In this document: positions 1 through 11,409 of the stretch, piece by piece
Numbering within the stretch: the first letter of the stretch is position 1
How the letters are laid out: each line of letters opens with the position of its first letter
Assembly: GCA_030278955.1 (NCBI GenBank)
Contig: JAOANR010000014.1
Coordinates: forward strand, 15,936,068-16,000,067
Length of the DNA: 64,000 nt
DNA from: Hygrophila difformis
Taxonomy: Eukaryota > Streptophyta > Magnoliopsida > Lamiales > Acanthaceae
Reading direction: 5' to 3'
The notes under the pieces: model-generated
Database searches by the model: none
Seen by the model: the letters and a program-made list of their open reading frames with translations, nothing else
Told to the model about the DNA's origin: nothing
Translations under genes and position numbers: made by a program

Positions 1-8
1 TTAATTAC

Positions 9-1754
9 CTAATGACAACTTTATCACTCGGAGTTGAGAAATCACTTTGTTACAGCCACGACCTTGTTTGGTGCCATCACCCTTGAATCCAGGGTTGCAG
101 GTACAGCTGTAACTACCTGGGATATTGATGCAACTCGCATTTGGATCGCATGGACTATTCTCATCATCACATTCGTTTATGTCTGTAAATCCAAGTTAAC
201 ATCAAAAAAATTCTAAGAGTGTACAAAGCATTTTAAGTAACTCTCAGTATTGTAGTGAAATCCCCGTCATTTTTAGATTGTATTAAATTACTAGATATTA
301 AATTGGATAATTTTATTCATATTGTCCATAATTTCTGCCCATTAGGGCAGGGGAAATACTAGTAATAATTAAAAACCACAAGTCTCGTGTATATTATTCT
401 AATTTTAACCATTAATATGTCATTCTAAGAAAATAAAATACTCCCTCTGTCCCAACTAAGATGTCCTGTTTGACTTCTGCACACAATCCAATACACTTTT
501 TAAATCGTTAATATCTCAAAATATATAAAAGTAAAAATTATGTAAAGTATATCTTTGAAAACTATACAACTAAACGAATCTAAAAAATCAAACTCGACTA
601 CTTTTTTCAATTATATACTTACAATAATATTGAGCCAAAGTTGAACAATGAACAGTGTTAAAAAGTTAAACAGGACATCTAAAGTGGGACGGAGGGAGTA
701 ATAAATATATTTAATTATTGTTTTAAGTATAATTCATACACATAAGTATAACTAATACACATATATATACACCAAAAAGAAATTAATACACATACGTATA
801 AACTTTACTGCTAGTAAATAGAAGGAAAAAAAAATTGTGACCTGTGCAGCCAGGATCCACGTAAGGATTGCCCTCATATCCAGGAATGCAGTTGCAGCGA
901 TATCCCCCAGCAATTTCAGTATCACCATCCGTACACTTACTATTGTTGAGGCATGCATAATCTTTGGATTTCTCTGCTTCAGAGCATGTCTTTTTGCTGA
1001 TCCACCAGTCCAACAATATCGGCACATTGTCAATGGTTCTATTTTGAAAAGATTCGTCCTTGAGATCAGATTGATGAAAAGTGAAGCTGTCCTGGTCTGC
1101 TAGAAAGGCATAAAAACAAGGGTTAAAGGACGAGACGTCAGTCGTATTATCGGCCCTGTACAGTGTAATATTAAACGTCCATAGGCCCTTTGGTATGGAT
1201 ATTTGATTACACCCAATTCCTTTACAAGGTCCTCCATTGACTTCCTCTTTTCTTTTACAACTAGAACTACATTGACTTATGAAGTTACTCCAACCAAGTG
1301 CTGATATTTCACCATAAGCATTGCAGCCTACCACGGTAAACTTATTTGAATCTGAAAAGGTAAGAGCTGATGACAACCGCATCCTCGCCCGAAAAAGATC
1401 CATGGTCATCATGCCAAATCGGTCAAAACATAGTGAAGCCATAAAGTTCTTTATCCTTACTTGGGAGTCGGAAATATCAATTACTTCAACATCTGATTTT
1501 TGTGCAAACGCCTTTGGGGGGTTGTAAGAAACATTGCAGTTGATATCAAACTGACGGTCCATGGAACAACCAGAGCCTAGGCCAATGCCAAATGGATACG
1601 GAACAGTTAAATTTCCACATTTTCGTTGGCATCCGGGCAGAGTTATGTTGGCAGGTTTTGTGATGGTTGAGTTGGTCATAGCTGAATTTGCGAGTGGCCA
1701 TTGAAGCCTTACAAAATGAAAGAAAAGGGAATAGAAAAGAAAACTTCTCAGCAT
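9..1754 (-). CDS. Wall-associated receptor kinase-like gene A, exons 1-2 (partial at left edge)
   Basis: This encodes the extracellular part of a plasma-membrane receptor kinase of the WAK family, which binds pectin-type wall material. Exon 1 is 842-1754. It starts at an ATG followed by a hydrophobic signal peptide ([14 protein letters not shown]), a Cys-rich GUB_WAK-type domain ([27 protein letters not shown]) and an EGF module ending at Gly-Cys-Thr. Exon 2 is 9-182 and encodes a calcium-binding EGF module ([12 protein letters not shown]). The splice sites GCACAG/GTCACA and CAG/ACATAAAC keep the frame, and a donor ATTAG/GTAATT follows exon 2. The transmembrane and kinase exon must lie left of the window. 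No stop or frameshift is seen. Intron 1 carries a Stowaway-like MITE. Whether the kinase exon is intact cannot be judged. Confidence 0.88.
441..699. mobile_element. Stowaway-like MITE in intron 1 of WAK gene A
   Basis: The 259-bp element has terminal inverted repeats CTCCCTCTGTCCC / GGGACGGAGGGAG and a TA target duplication on both sides (439-440, 700-701), as in Tc1/mariner-derived Stowaway MITEs. It has no coding capacity. A related copy sits at the corresponding place in intron 1 of gene D (40492-40748). Confidence 0.85.
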
Positions 1755-2380
1755 GTTGTAGAACCTAGAAGGTTATGGTTTTTAAGCTAAAGATATTTGC
1801 AGGCACTTAAACTATCGTCCGCCTTATACTTATATACATGTATGCTCCCGGAAGAAGGCATAATAAAGTATACAGGCCAGTTGATCTCAATTTTCCAAAC
1901 ACACTGTTATGAGAAACCAACATATTGCATAAGTAAAATAAAACAACTAGGAACTATAGGGTGTTGAATAATTCCAAAGACAACATCATCTATGATGATG
2001 ATGATTGATGACCTAGTCCAGGAATAGACAATCATATATTAGGTATAGCATGACCTGTAAGGAATTGATGGATCAAGGCATAACACACCTTGAAATTGGA
2101 ACTGAATCATATATAGATCGTACGATTATGGTCTTATAAAATGTCTGTCAACTATCCAGCCATTTTCTCAACTTGGTAAGCTGTTGTCACCAAAGATAAA
2201 TAATAGGAGTAGTACTGAAGGTCAGCTATATACTCTGGTACGGTGGAACCGAAACTTCCTGTAAGAGGGCTAATTTTTTAATGTAAATTTCCTTTATTAA
2301 ATACAACATTATTTTATTTTTAAAAAAAATATAATATATTGATCTATTTATTGTAGATTAAGTTATGAATTTTTTTCACG
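1755..2380 (-). promoter_or_regulatory. Duplicated 5' flank of WAK gene A
   Basis: This is the non-coding region upstream of gene A. The stretch from about 1838 to 2270 is repeated with small differences at about 44850-45600, including the shared word ATCGTACGATTATGGTC. It therefore belongs to the WAK duplication unit. A weak TATA-like run (TATACTTATATACA on the plus strand) lies near 1825-1838. No other site can be supported. Confidence 0.5.
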
Positions 2381-2457
2381 TAATGTCACGGCAACTGTAG
2401 ATTTTTTTTCAAAAACTTGCACACTCTCACTTCAAATTCTGGAATCGCCACTGCATG

Positions 2458-2782
2458 GCCCCCTTTCCCGAGTATGCAATCCTCAGAATAATTGTAGGTG
2501 GCCTTTTTAAGCTCTTCAACAGAGAAGATTCGGGTCAACTCTGTACTTCTTTCATTGGAAGAAACGCGTTGTTCCAATAACAAACCACCATTTCGCCTTA
2601 AGAATTCTTGTCTGAGTTTAATGAGTTTCCTCTTTTGAATGCTAAAGCATATTAATATAATCCCAATTATTACCTGTGGATACAAATTTTGGGGTTGCAA
2701 GTAAAGTTGTAGCTTCCTGGGATATTCATGCAACTTGCACTTGGATGGCATGGACTATTCTCATCATCACATTCGTTCGTGT
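2458..2782 (-). pseudogene. WAK relic: fused remnants of exon 2 and exon 3
   Basis: The minus strand carries the first half of a calcium-binding EGF exon ([17 protein letters not shown]). It is joined by a deletion to the end of intron 2 and then to the juxtamembrane region and start of the kinase ([29 protein letters not shown]). One EGF cysteine is replaced by Phe, part of the transmembrane helix is missing, and homology stops just after the glycine-rich loop. The rest of the kinase is absent. Downstream sequence to about 3918 is recognisable WAK intron 1, so this is the stump of a former tandem copy. Confidence 0.85.
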
Positions 2783-2906
2783 CTGGAAATCCAAGTTAAC
2801 ATCAGAAAATTCGAAAAGTGTATAAAGCATTTTAACTTTCAACAGTGTAGTGAAATCACCTTCATTTCTGTAAATACATTTCCTCCATACTATCTGTTCG
2901 GAATGG

Positions 2907-3253
2907 AAAAAAACCGGGCCATTGGTCCCATAAATTTTCCAAATTTCGATTTCAGTCCTATATTAATTTGATTAATACAATGAGTCTATTATTTATCCTA
3001 ATTTTTGCATAATCCGTCCCAAACTCTCTGAATGATCTTTTTTGCTGACGTGGCGCATGATTATGCCTGACGTGGCAATATGATTAGTGAGCATAATCCT
3101 GCGCCACGTCAGCAAAAAAGTGTCATTAAGGAGGTTTGGGACGGATTTTGCAAAAATTAGCATAAATAATAGACTGATTGTGTTAATTAAATTAATATGG
3201 GACTCAAATCGAAATTTGAAAAAATTATGGGACCAATGAGGTTTTTTTTTTTA
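2907..3253. mobile_element. Foldback MITE (Mutator-like family), degenerate copy
   Basis: Two arms are inverted around a centre near 3085. The left arm has AAACCGGGCCATTGGTCCCATAA and the right arm has the complement ending CCAATGAGGTTTTTTTT. Inner arms pair over GCTGACGTGGCGC and its complement. The ends resemble those of the copies at 3919, 19083, 32812, 39686 and 42194. No clean target duplication is visible, so the borders are approximate. It lies inside relic WAK intron 1. Confidence 0.6.
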
Positions 3254-3918
3254 GATTGGGAATTATGTTAGTTGTTAACTAATTACGCAAGTCATAAATT
3301 AGTCAAAATTAGCTAATTGATAATTTCGAAGTTAGCTGCTAGCTGTTAACTAATTACGTGAGTAATAAATTAGTCAAAATTAGCTGATTGATAATTTTGA
3401 GGCCAACTCTTTGCCTACAATAAGTTGAAATTCAAAATATTGATATTTGCAGTGGTTTACAAAAGAGCTGATTGGACACTGTTTTAAGCTATTTTATCAC
3501 TTTAAAAAAACTATTCTGTCTCACAAAGTAGCTGATTCGATTTAGCTGTTTTGTCACATATAGTGCGTTATCATCACATGAACTTTATTATATCATAAAC
3601 GATCAATCCATTTGTGCTATATCGGTCGCGGTATGGCATTTTTCTTGTAGTGATCGATATGCCTCACATTAATTCACTTATTACATTTGTTAAATCCTTT
3701 TTAATATAATTCGGACCGTTTTACCAAATTAAGAATACACCTCACTGATATTTTACAGGAAATATTTGAAGAAAAAAAAAATTCCCTACATTTGTCTGGA
3801 ACTTGTAAGTACCCCTTTATGTATTTTAAGGAAATAAACCAATTTATTAGTTAGTACTCCACACTAAAACACACCTTCAAATTACTTTCAGCCACAATTT
3901 TGTATGACGTACACACGA

Positions 3919-4207
3919 GGGAAAAAGACCCATATAGTCCCATAATTTGGCAAAATTTACAAAACAGTCCAAAAAATATTGAATTAAATGAACTATGTCA
4001 CATAAATACCCTAATCATCGTATCGCTGAACTCGTCCATGTACCGGTTTTTCCGCTAATCATTGCCAAACCCGTATAGCGGAAAAACCGGGTTCATGGAC
4101 GGGTTCGACGATTATTAGGGTATTTGTTGGATGTGTTCATTTTAATTCAATTTTTTGGACTATTTGAAACTTTTGTCAAATTATGGGACTATATGGGTCT
4201 TATTCAC
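3919..4207. mobile_element. Foldback MITE with 9-bp target duplication
   Basis: Long inverted arms (CCCATATAGTCCCATAATTT on the left, complementary run ending GGGTCTTATTCAC on the right) are flanked by the 9-bp direct repeat TACACACGA at 3910-3918 and 4208-4216. A 9-bp duplication is typical of Mutator-like elements. The element sits in relic WAK intron 1; gene C has the related uninterrupted sequence near 32570. No coding capacity. Confidence 0.8.
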
Positions 4208-4499
4208 TACACACGATGATGAAATCCACCAAATTCAGTCATAAGATTGCATTTGTTCTATTTAATTTTGACAAAAAAAAAAGCAACTGGTGTGATAATT
4301 TTAGGTTATGCTCTTTTGGGCAAGCTCATCAGTGTGTGTTCTACACTGAAGCTTGTAGTAGATAGAGATTCTATAATATAAGCTCTACAGAGTACAAACA
4401 ACCATTACTATCACTCTTTTTCAAACATATGCTTAATACTACAATTTTTTTGCATTCTAAAATTCGGGATGCAAATTCTTAATCTTTTAGCACTACTTA

Positions 4500-4880
4500 A
4501 AACTAAAGGGAAAAAACAAACCATATCATCTAATAATTTAAAAAGTTTTCAAAACATCGCCACAAATATCGAATTAGACGAATCCGTCCCATAACTACCC
4601 TAATCATCGCCGAACCCGTCCATACACCCGATTTTTTTTTCTAATCATCGCCAAACCCATCCATAAACCCGATTTTTTTTAATCATCGCCGAACCCGTCT
4701 CATAACTACCCTAATCATCGCCGAACCCATCCCTCCATTAGGGAAGTTATGTGACAGGTTCGGCGAGGATTAGCAAAAAACCCTGTTCATGGATGGGTTC
4801 GGCAATAACTAGGGTAGTTATGGGATGAATTCGTCTAATTCGATGCGATAATTCGGTGATAATATAGTAAAATTAGGCCA
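4500..4880. mobile_element. Foldback MITE, diverged copy of the same family
   Basis: The inner sequence has the family words CGTCCCATAACTACCCTAAT and GCCGAACCCGTCCAT, and their complements follow after a centre near 4740. The left inner arm is partly tandemly duplicated. The outer ends are eroded and no target duplication is evident. Borders are estimates. Confidence 0.55.
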
Positions 4881-5300
4881 TCTTTTTTTTTTGAGAAAAG
4901 AGTGTTTTATTACAACCAATCAATCCAAATTACAAAGCCATACAAATCCCCAAGAATCTTTGGTCAGTATTACTAGCAAATATAACTCGCCAAACCAATG
5001 CATCAGTACCGCAAACAGGAATCTTTACCAACACCCATCAAAACTACACTCGATGAAGCTGGTACTGTGTCTACCATTACAGCACTCTCCAGCAACCTCT
5101 AATACTCCTTAATATCGGTACGACCTTTGCTGCTACTTCTACATTTAAAAGGCATATCAGTTTCATGATAAAAATAGGCCATCGAATTGATCTATTAATG
5201 ATAAACAAAAAATTTAAAAATTCGGGTGAAAGTTTGAAACCATCAAGAAACTGCCTGTCTTTGTTAGTTCGTTTCATTAATTCTGCACAAACCATGATCT
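4878..5300 (-). other. Possible 3' end of a retroposed sequence (LINE-like tail)
   Basis: Read on the minus strand, this ends with AATAAAACACTCTTTTCTC followed by a poly-A run (poly-T at about 4881-4890). That looks like a 5'-truncated LINE or processed insertion. A 72-codon open frame (5077-5295) has no recognisable domain. No target duplication was found, so the nature of the sequence is uncertain. Confidence 0.3.
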
Positions 5301-6018
5301 TGTATAGAAATAAGGATTTGGATAGGGTGCTGAATGAATGATATTCTATAGGTGCTGAAGTGTTGATCCGAATAGATGTGTGTGCTGAGTATGAGTGTTA
5401 TTGATATATGTGCTGGGTTTTTTTTTAATAATGTCTGTGATGTATAAAATGCTCAACACATACACAATATTCTTTCAGCATATACGAAACACTCCATCAA
5501 CACTTAAGCATAAGCAGATTGAGCTCCAAACCAAATCCGAAATGAGAATATAAATAGTTAATTTTCTCATCTGGATAGTTGTTATTCTGATCCAAGACTG
5601 ATTATGATTCAAGACCGCCATCATAATTATTATACTCTGCTATTCAGAACCACAAATTCATCCAACTTACCGTAGATTCTTCGAAAAAGTTATGGCATAT
5701 ATAGAACCTATTGTACTACAGCTTAGAACAGGGGAGACAAATACTACAGTCTACAGTTTATAAGTACTTCACAGGATCACTGTTGGATACACTGGTCAAT
5801 AAAGTTCCATTCGATCATTTACTAAATACTAATGCACAAAACATGGAGCAGATTGAAACTTAATGAAAAAATTTATTGCATGCCACAGTAAAAAAGCGAA
5901 AAAAAAATTAAATAAAAGAAGCTAGAATACAAAGTAGTACAATGAAAAAGCACAAAACACTTGAACATTAGGAAATGATCTTGTGAATGAGCATCTGAAT
6001 GAATGGAAGTGGTTCCAT
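5301..6018. other. Non-coding 3' flank of WAK gene B
   Basis: No gene is visible. From about 5700 to 5810 the sequence resembles the flank downstream of gene D (about 37790-37890; shared words GTACTACAGCT, CAGGGGAGA and ACACTGGTCAA). This marks it as duplicated 3' flank of the WAK unit. The remaining part is AT-rich with nothing supportable. Confidence 0.5.
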
Positions 6019-6940
6019 TCAACGAGGGGTGTTCACTGCAAGCAAGTATTCATTGCTGCTCAAACCATACTGTCCTGAATACTCGCCACTGCTGAATTCG
6101 TGACCCACTGAAACTGGGTATAAATCCCTTATAACATCTGTTCTATCTCCTCGGATTTCTTCCTCTTTCCTAGAATGTGACCTGTACTTCCTCAACCTTT
6201 CCAACTCCATTGATACTTCTTTCATCGTTGGCCTATCTTTTCCATTTAATTTAAGGCATCTTCTAATAAGTTCGGCCACCTCACAAATTTGCTCTAAAGT
6301 CCCTTCTCGCAGAATTCTTGGTTGCACTATTTGGAAAAGGCGATTCTTTTCAAGAGATGAAACAAAGTAAGTGGACAAATTCTTCTCTTCATCCATCTTT
6401 TCTGTGGAAAGTGGCTTTTCCCCTGTCATCAGTTCTGCCAGAACCACACCAAAGCTATATACATCACTTTTCTCCGTCAATTGGCTTGTTTGGAAATATT
6501 CAGGATCAAGATAGCCCAACGTTCCCTGAACAAGAGTGGGCACTTGTGTATGATCAATAGGAACCAATCTTGATGCTCCAAAATCTGCTATTTTTGCAGT
6601 GTACGACTCATCTAGCAATATATTGGGTGACTTTACATCTCTATGGATAATGGGAATCGCTGCAGCAGAGTGAAGATAAGCAAGTGCACCGGCAGCCTCT
6701 GCAGCAATCCTTAGTCAACTTTCCCAAGAAAACCACGGCATGCCCAAGCTGTTGTGGATGTGGTAAAATAATGTACCATTTGAGACATATTCATATACTA
6801 ATAAAGGAACTTCTGTCTCCAAACAACAGCCCAAGAGTTTAACAACGTTTCTGTGATTAATATGAGTCAGAATAACCACCTCATTGATGAATGATTCTAT
6901 TTGATTCTCATCCATCATTCTTGATTTCTTAATTGCTACT

Positions 6941-7192
6941 TGTTGGAGGTACATCTACATCTGGTGCATCTAAAGGAAAGAAAGGGATCGGTTGATTGTT
7001 GATTTTCTACTGGATTGTTTAATCTCCTTTTGGGCTAGCTTTTGTATTTAGCTTTCTTTTGTTGCTGGGCTTCTATTATTTCTTTTTGTTCTCAGCCCGT
7101 TTGTATTTATAGTCATGTACTTGAACTTTTCATTCTAATGAAATCACCGCCACTGTTTGTGCGGTTTCTCCCAACTTTCTTCCGCTACAACA
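6941..7192 (+). repeat. 5' LTR of Copia A
   Basis: A 252-bp terminal repeat, TG...CA bounded, directly followed by the tRNA primer-binding site. It is nearly identical to 15168-15418. Direct comparison shows a one-T indel near the GGATTGTT run and a G/A difference in the CAGCCC(G/A)TTTG word. Confidence 0.95.
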
Positions 7193-7280
7193 TGGTATCA
7201 GAGCGATCCTGACCTGTTCGATTCACTTCTCATTCCTCCATTTTCACTTATCTGTTTTCAAATTGCGATTCTACATCACC

Positions 7281-8377
7281 ATGGCGTCTGATGATGATAT
7301 GGATACTGTTATCTCTGAGATTAACCCTACTAGCGAAGTTTTGCTCTCTCTGCTGCGGATCAGCCGAACTTGCAGCTATCTCCTTTTCCGCTGGACGGTA
7401 CGAACTGGACTACCTGGAAAATTGATGTGGAGAACACCTTAATCATCAAGATGAAGATCTCCTTCGTTAATGGTACACTTCCTACTCCACCTATTGATGA
7501 TGTCAATTACATGATTTGGAAGCGTGTTGACTGCTTAGTGTTAGCTTGGCTGCGAAATTTTATTTCGTCTGATATCCCAAATCAATTTGTGCACAATGCT
7601 TCTGCTCGATCGCTCTGGATCGAGCTTGAAAATGTTATGGTATGATGAGCCCTCAAGTTCTAAAGCTTAAGAAGAAAATCTGTAATATGATTCAAGGAAA
7701 TAGATCTGTGCTGAAATATTTTGGTGAACTGAAAATGCTATGGAGCAATTATAGAGCCTTGAATCCTTTTCCTGCTACTCATCCTGAATTCCTTGAACTG
7801 ATGATGAAAACTGATGAAACGGAGTTAGTGCTTCAATTTCTTTCTGGTCTAAATGAAGAGTATGTGCATGTTGGTAATCAGATTCTACTTATGAACCCTC
7901 TACCTGATGCTAGTAGCTGCCTTGGCATGGTTCGTAATGCTGAAACTCAGAATAGTACTCTGGAAAGCAATACCACTGATATTGGTGGTGGTTTTTCTTT
8001 GGCTGTTCCTGAGAAAGGTCAATCTACCAACACAGGACGTCCTACTTGCACCTACTGTAAGAAAGTAGGACATACAAAGGATAAGTGTTTTCAGTTGGCA
8101 AATAAAAGTGCCTTTTGTGACTATTGTAAGAAGAACGGGCATACCAAAGCCAATTGTTTCCAGCTATCTGGTGTTGTTCCCGACTGGTATAAGGCTATTA
8201 AGGATGGCAAGAAGAAAATTGCTGCTGGAGCTGCTCTTGCTGTTGACAAAACTGCCACTAATGGTGCTGACAACAAGTCCACGGCATATGATTCCTCAGC
8301 TTTGAGTGCTGCAGAGGCAAGGATTATGGCTAAGATGGAAGCATTAATCATGTCAAGGACCACTGGAGGAAGCAATA
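7281..8377 (+). pseudogene. gag of Copia A, frameshifted and cut by Copia B
   Basis: This region encodes the Copia capsid/nucleocapsid. The likely ATG is at 7281, but the frame is lost before the conserved start of gag (PFPLDGTNWTTWKIDVENT), so a shift lies between about 7330 and 7368. A second shift is near 7630-7645. Two consecutive CX2CX4HX4C zinc knuckles (CTYCKKVGHTKDKC and CDYCKKNGHTKANC) are present around 8050-8160. The reading frame then runs into the nested Copia B at 8378. It is non-functional as it stands. Confidence 0.85.
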
Positions 8378-8823
8378 TGTTAAGGTCCCTCCTAATTAAG
8401 GCTTCTAGAATCATCTACATGATTCATATACTACCTTGAACTATCTTCTTCAATCCATAGAATTCTAGATAGGACCAAAGAATTCTATATTAGTCCAATT
8501 TCCATAGGATTCTAGATTTGTAGAGAATTGTTCTAGAATGTTCATAGGCAAGTATAAATAGGTGGTGTGGTCATTTGCAAACACCACAACCAACCACAAC
8601 ACAATCACAAGCACACAATCACAACCACAACACCAAGAGTTGTAAGAGTTGTAAGTGTTGAAGAGTGATCAATAAAAGCTCTTTCTTCATTTGAAGATCT
8701 ATATTCATCTTTGAGAGTTTTCCTCATTCTTGAGAGAGAGTGCCACTATTATAGTGAGGATATCCAACACTTGCACACACACTTGGGAAAGAGTTCCGCT
8801 GCTAATACGTGTTCTTCCCAACA
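8378..8823 (+). repeat. 5' LTR of Copia B
   Basis: A 446-bp repeat matching 11410-11855 base for base as far as I can read. It contains TATAAATAGG (promoter-like, about 8555-8566) and AATAAA (about 8672), so it probably carries the promoter and poly-A signals of the element. Confidence 0.93.
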
Positions 8824-8874
8824 AAGTGGTATCAGAGCCTCGTTCGTTGAAGCCATCACCCTGCTAGGTTGACG

Positions 8875-9567
8875 ATGGAAGGTGTTGTGATGCACGATGG
8901 TGATATGTTCAAGCTCACAGCCGACAACTACTCCTATTGGAAGCCGATGATGGAGGATCATTTATACTGCAAGGATCTGTACGAGCCTATCAAGAATGAG
9001 AAGAAGCCGGAGGGCAAGAAAGATGCCGAATGGGATCTCTTGAATAGGAAAGCAGTCGCAATGATCCGTAAGTACATCGATCGAAGTTTGTTTGAGCATG
9101 TTTCCACCTACACTAATGCATATGAATTATGGACCAAATTAGAGTCCATGATTCAAAAGAAGACACCTCGGAACAAAGCTCATTTGGTTCGTCGGTTGGT
9201 GAAGTTGGAATACAAGGATAGCCAGAGCATGATTGAGCACTTGAATACCTTCAAAGGTCTTGTGAATCAACTCACAAAGATCGAGATGAAGGTTGATGAT
9301 GAGTTGCAAGCTCTATTGCTACTCAGCTCCTTGCCGGAGAGTTGGGACACGCTTGTTGTTACTCTTAGCAACTCGTGTCCAGAGGGAAAGCTAACTATGG
9401 ATATAGTTGCTGATAGCCTGCTTAATGAAGAAGCCCGGAGGAAGGAGCGAGGAGACTCTGCACACATGATGAGTTTGGTTACCGGCTTTGGGATCCAACA
9501 GCCAAGAGGATTGTCAGGAGTAGAGATGTCATATTCTTCGAAGATTTTCGTAATGAGAAGAAGTTGA
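8875..9567 (+). CDS. gag (truncated) of Copia B
   Basis: This is the Copia gag polyprotein N-terminal region. The ATG at 8875 starts a frame with the family hallmark KLTADNYSYWKPMMEDHLY and the long helical gag domain (LLLLSSLPESWDTLV). Homology stops near 9477 (AHMMSLV). The frame then reads out-of-frame integrase sequence and ends at 9567. No CX2CX4HX4C knuckle is left. The product could still contribute a capsid domain but lacks the nucleocapsid and protease needed for a complete particle. Confidence 0.8.
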   Translation: MEGVVMHDGDMFKLTADNYSYWKPMMEDHLYCKDLYEPIKNEKKPEGKKDAEWDLLNRKAVAMIRKYIDRSLFEHVSTYTNAYELWTKLESMIQKKTPRNKAHLVRRLVKLEYKDSQSMIEHLNTFKGLVNQLTKIEMKVDDELQALLLLSSLPESWDTLVVTLSNSCPEGKLTMDIVADSLLNEEARRKERGDSAHMMSLVTGFGIQQPRGLSGVEMSYSSKIFVMRRS

Positions 9568-11393
9568 TGGTTCGATGTCGTGCCTCTCCTGATACACCAA
9601 CAGTGGAGCATAATGACCAAGGTGAACAAGCAGCCGAGGATGCTGATGCCGAAATACCTACCTCGAATGACATAAGTAACGAAGATGTTTCTTCTGAGTC
9701 AGGCGACACAGAGTCATCACAAGAAGAAGGTGAGACTCTACAACCTCAGTTACGTAGATCCACTCGTGAGAGAAAACACTCCACTAGATACCCGCCAGAT
9801 GAGTATGTGATATTCACGAGTGAGGGGGAGCCACAAAACTATAAAGAGGCTATGGAAGATCAACACAAGGAAGAATGGTTGAAGGCTATGCATGAGGAAA
9901 TGCAATCGTTGCATGAGAACCACACCTATGACTTAGTGGAGTTACCAAAAGAGAGACGAGCATTGAAAAATAAATGGGTATATAAATTGAAGACCGAAGA
10001 AGGAGGCGCAAGACCAAGATACAAAGCCAGAATCGTCGTCAAAGGATGTGGCCAGAAGAAAGGGATAGATTTTGAAGAAATCTTCTCTCCCGTGGTAAAG
10101 ATGCAATCTATCCGGGTAGTTCTTGGGCTTGCCGCATGCCTAGACCTAGAGATTGAGCAGCTAGATGTCAAGACGGCATTCTTGCATGGAGATTTAGAAG
10201 AAGAGATATATATGGAGCAACCCGAAGGATTCATGGAGCCGGGGAAAGAACACTTAGTATGTCGTCTCAAAAAGAGCCTCTATGGTCTAAAGCAAGCTCC
10301 GAGACAATGGTATAAGAAATTTGACTCCTTCATGGCCCAACATCAATTCCAGAAGACTCGCTCGGATCACTGCGTCTTCATCAAAAGATATCCTAATGGA
10401 GAATTTATCATCCTCTTACTCTATGTGGATGATATGTTAATTGTTGGTCGTGACAAGAAGAAGATCGAGGCACTGAAGAAGGCTTTGAGCAGATCGTTCT
10501 CCATGAAAGACTTGGGACCGGCGAAACAAATTCTTGGGATGAAGATCACTCGAGATCGTTCCAAGAGACTATTATGGCTATCTCAAGAAAGATATATTGA
10601 GAAAGTTCTTGAAAGATTCAATATGGATAAAGCCAAGCCGGTGGGCGTTCCACTTGGAGGACACTTCAAGCTAACTAAGAGACAATGTCCAACAAGTGAG
10701 AAAGAAAAAGAAGAAATGGAGAAGATCCCATATTCATCGGCGGTCGGAAGCCTCATGTACGTCATGGTCTGCACTAGACCTGATATCGCCTTCGCTGTTG
10801 GCATGGTAAGTCGGTTCTTATCTAATCCCGGGAAAGAACACTGGGCAGCTGTAAAATGGATATTTAGATATCTCCGGGGAACTGCCAAAAGATCTATATG
10901 CTTTGGCAAAGGAAAACCAGTGTTAGAAGGGTATACAGATGCAGACATGGCAGGAGACGTTGATTCAAGAAAATCAACATCAGGATATCTAATTACCTTT
11001 GCAGGGGGAGCTGTATCATGGCAATCGAGACTGCAGAAATGTGTGGCGCTATCAACGACAGAAGCTGAGTACATAACGACTACAGAAGCAGGCAAGGAGA
11101 TGGTATGGATAAAAGGATTACTCACCGAGCTAGGGCAGATTCAAGAAAGCCCGATGCTTCTCTGTGACAACCAAAGTGCGATATACTTGGCGAAGAATCC
11201 AACCTACCACTCCCGATCAAAACACATTGATGTTCGATATCATTGGATACGAGATGCATTGGAAGAAAAGCGACTCCAACTCGACAAAGTGCATACAGAT
11301 GACAACTGGTCAGATATGATGACCAAAGTGATATCTATGAAGAAATTCGAAGACTGTTGCAGAGGCGCTGGAGTCATGGATCATCCAGATTAG
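9480..11393 (+). CDS. Reverse transcriptase-RNase H ORF of Copia B (integrase tail fused to RT)
   Basis: An open frame begins at the integrase tail (YRLWDPTAKRIVRSRDVIF) and has its first downstream ATG at about 9564. It runs through a Ser/Glu-rich linker to a full Copia RT (WVYKLKTEEGG, LDVKTAFLHGDLEEEIYMEQ, catalytic YVDD near residue 287) and RNase H (ALSTTEAEY, HSRSKHIDVRYHWIRD), ending TAG at 11393. It lies in a different frame from gag, so the two are not one polyprotein. No stop interrupts RT/RNase H. Without its own protease and integrase, any further movement would need help in trans. Confidence 0.88.
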   Translation, partial: YRLWDPTAKRIVRSRDVIFFEDFRNEKKLMVRCRASPDTPTVEHNDQGEQAAEDADAEIPTSNDISNEDVSSESGDTESSQEEGETLQPQLRRSTRERKHSTRYPPDEYVIFTSEGEPQNYKEAMEDQHKEEWLKAMHEEMQSLHENHTYDLVELPKERRALKNKWVYKLKTEEGGARPRYKARIVVKGCGQKKGIDFEEIFSPVVKMQSIRVVLGLAACLDLEIEQLDVKTAFLHGDLEEEIYMEQPEGFMEPGKEHLVCRLKKSLYGLKQAPRQWYKKFDSFMAQHQFQKTRSDHCVFIKRYPNGEFIILLLYVDDMLIVGRDKKKIEALKKALSRSFSMKDLGPAKQILGMKITRDRSKRLLWLSQERYIEKVLERFNMDKAKPVGVPLGGHFKLTKRQCPTSEKEKEEMEKIPYSSAVGSLMYVMVCTRPDIAFAVGMVSRFLSNPGKEHWAAVKWIFRYLRGTAKRSICFGKGKPVLEGYTDADMAGDVDSRKSTSGYLITFAGGAVSWQSRLQKCVALSTTEAEYITTTEAGKEMVWIKGLLTELGQIQESPMLLCDNQSAIYLAKNPTYHSRSKHIDVRYHWIRDALEEKRLQLDKVHTDDNWSDMMTKVISMKKFEDCCRGAGVMDHPD

Positions 11394-11409
11394 TCGGGAA
11401 GGGGGAGAT

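Noticed and set aside
34..216. Plus-strand open frames over the EGF exons (also near 15822, 31842, 61847)
   Set aside because: They are antisense shadows of the conserved calcium-binding EGF exon on the minus strand; the similar plus-strand products simply reflect paralogous exons.
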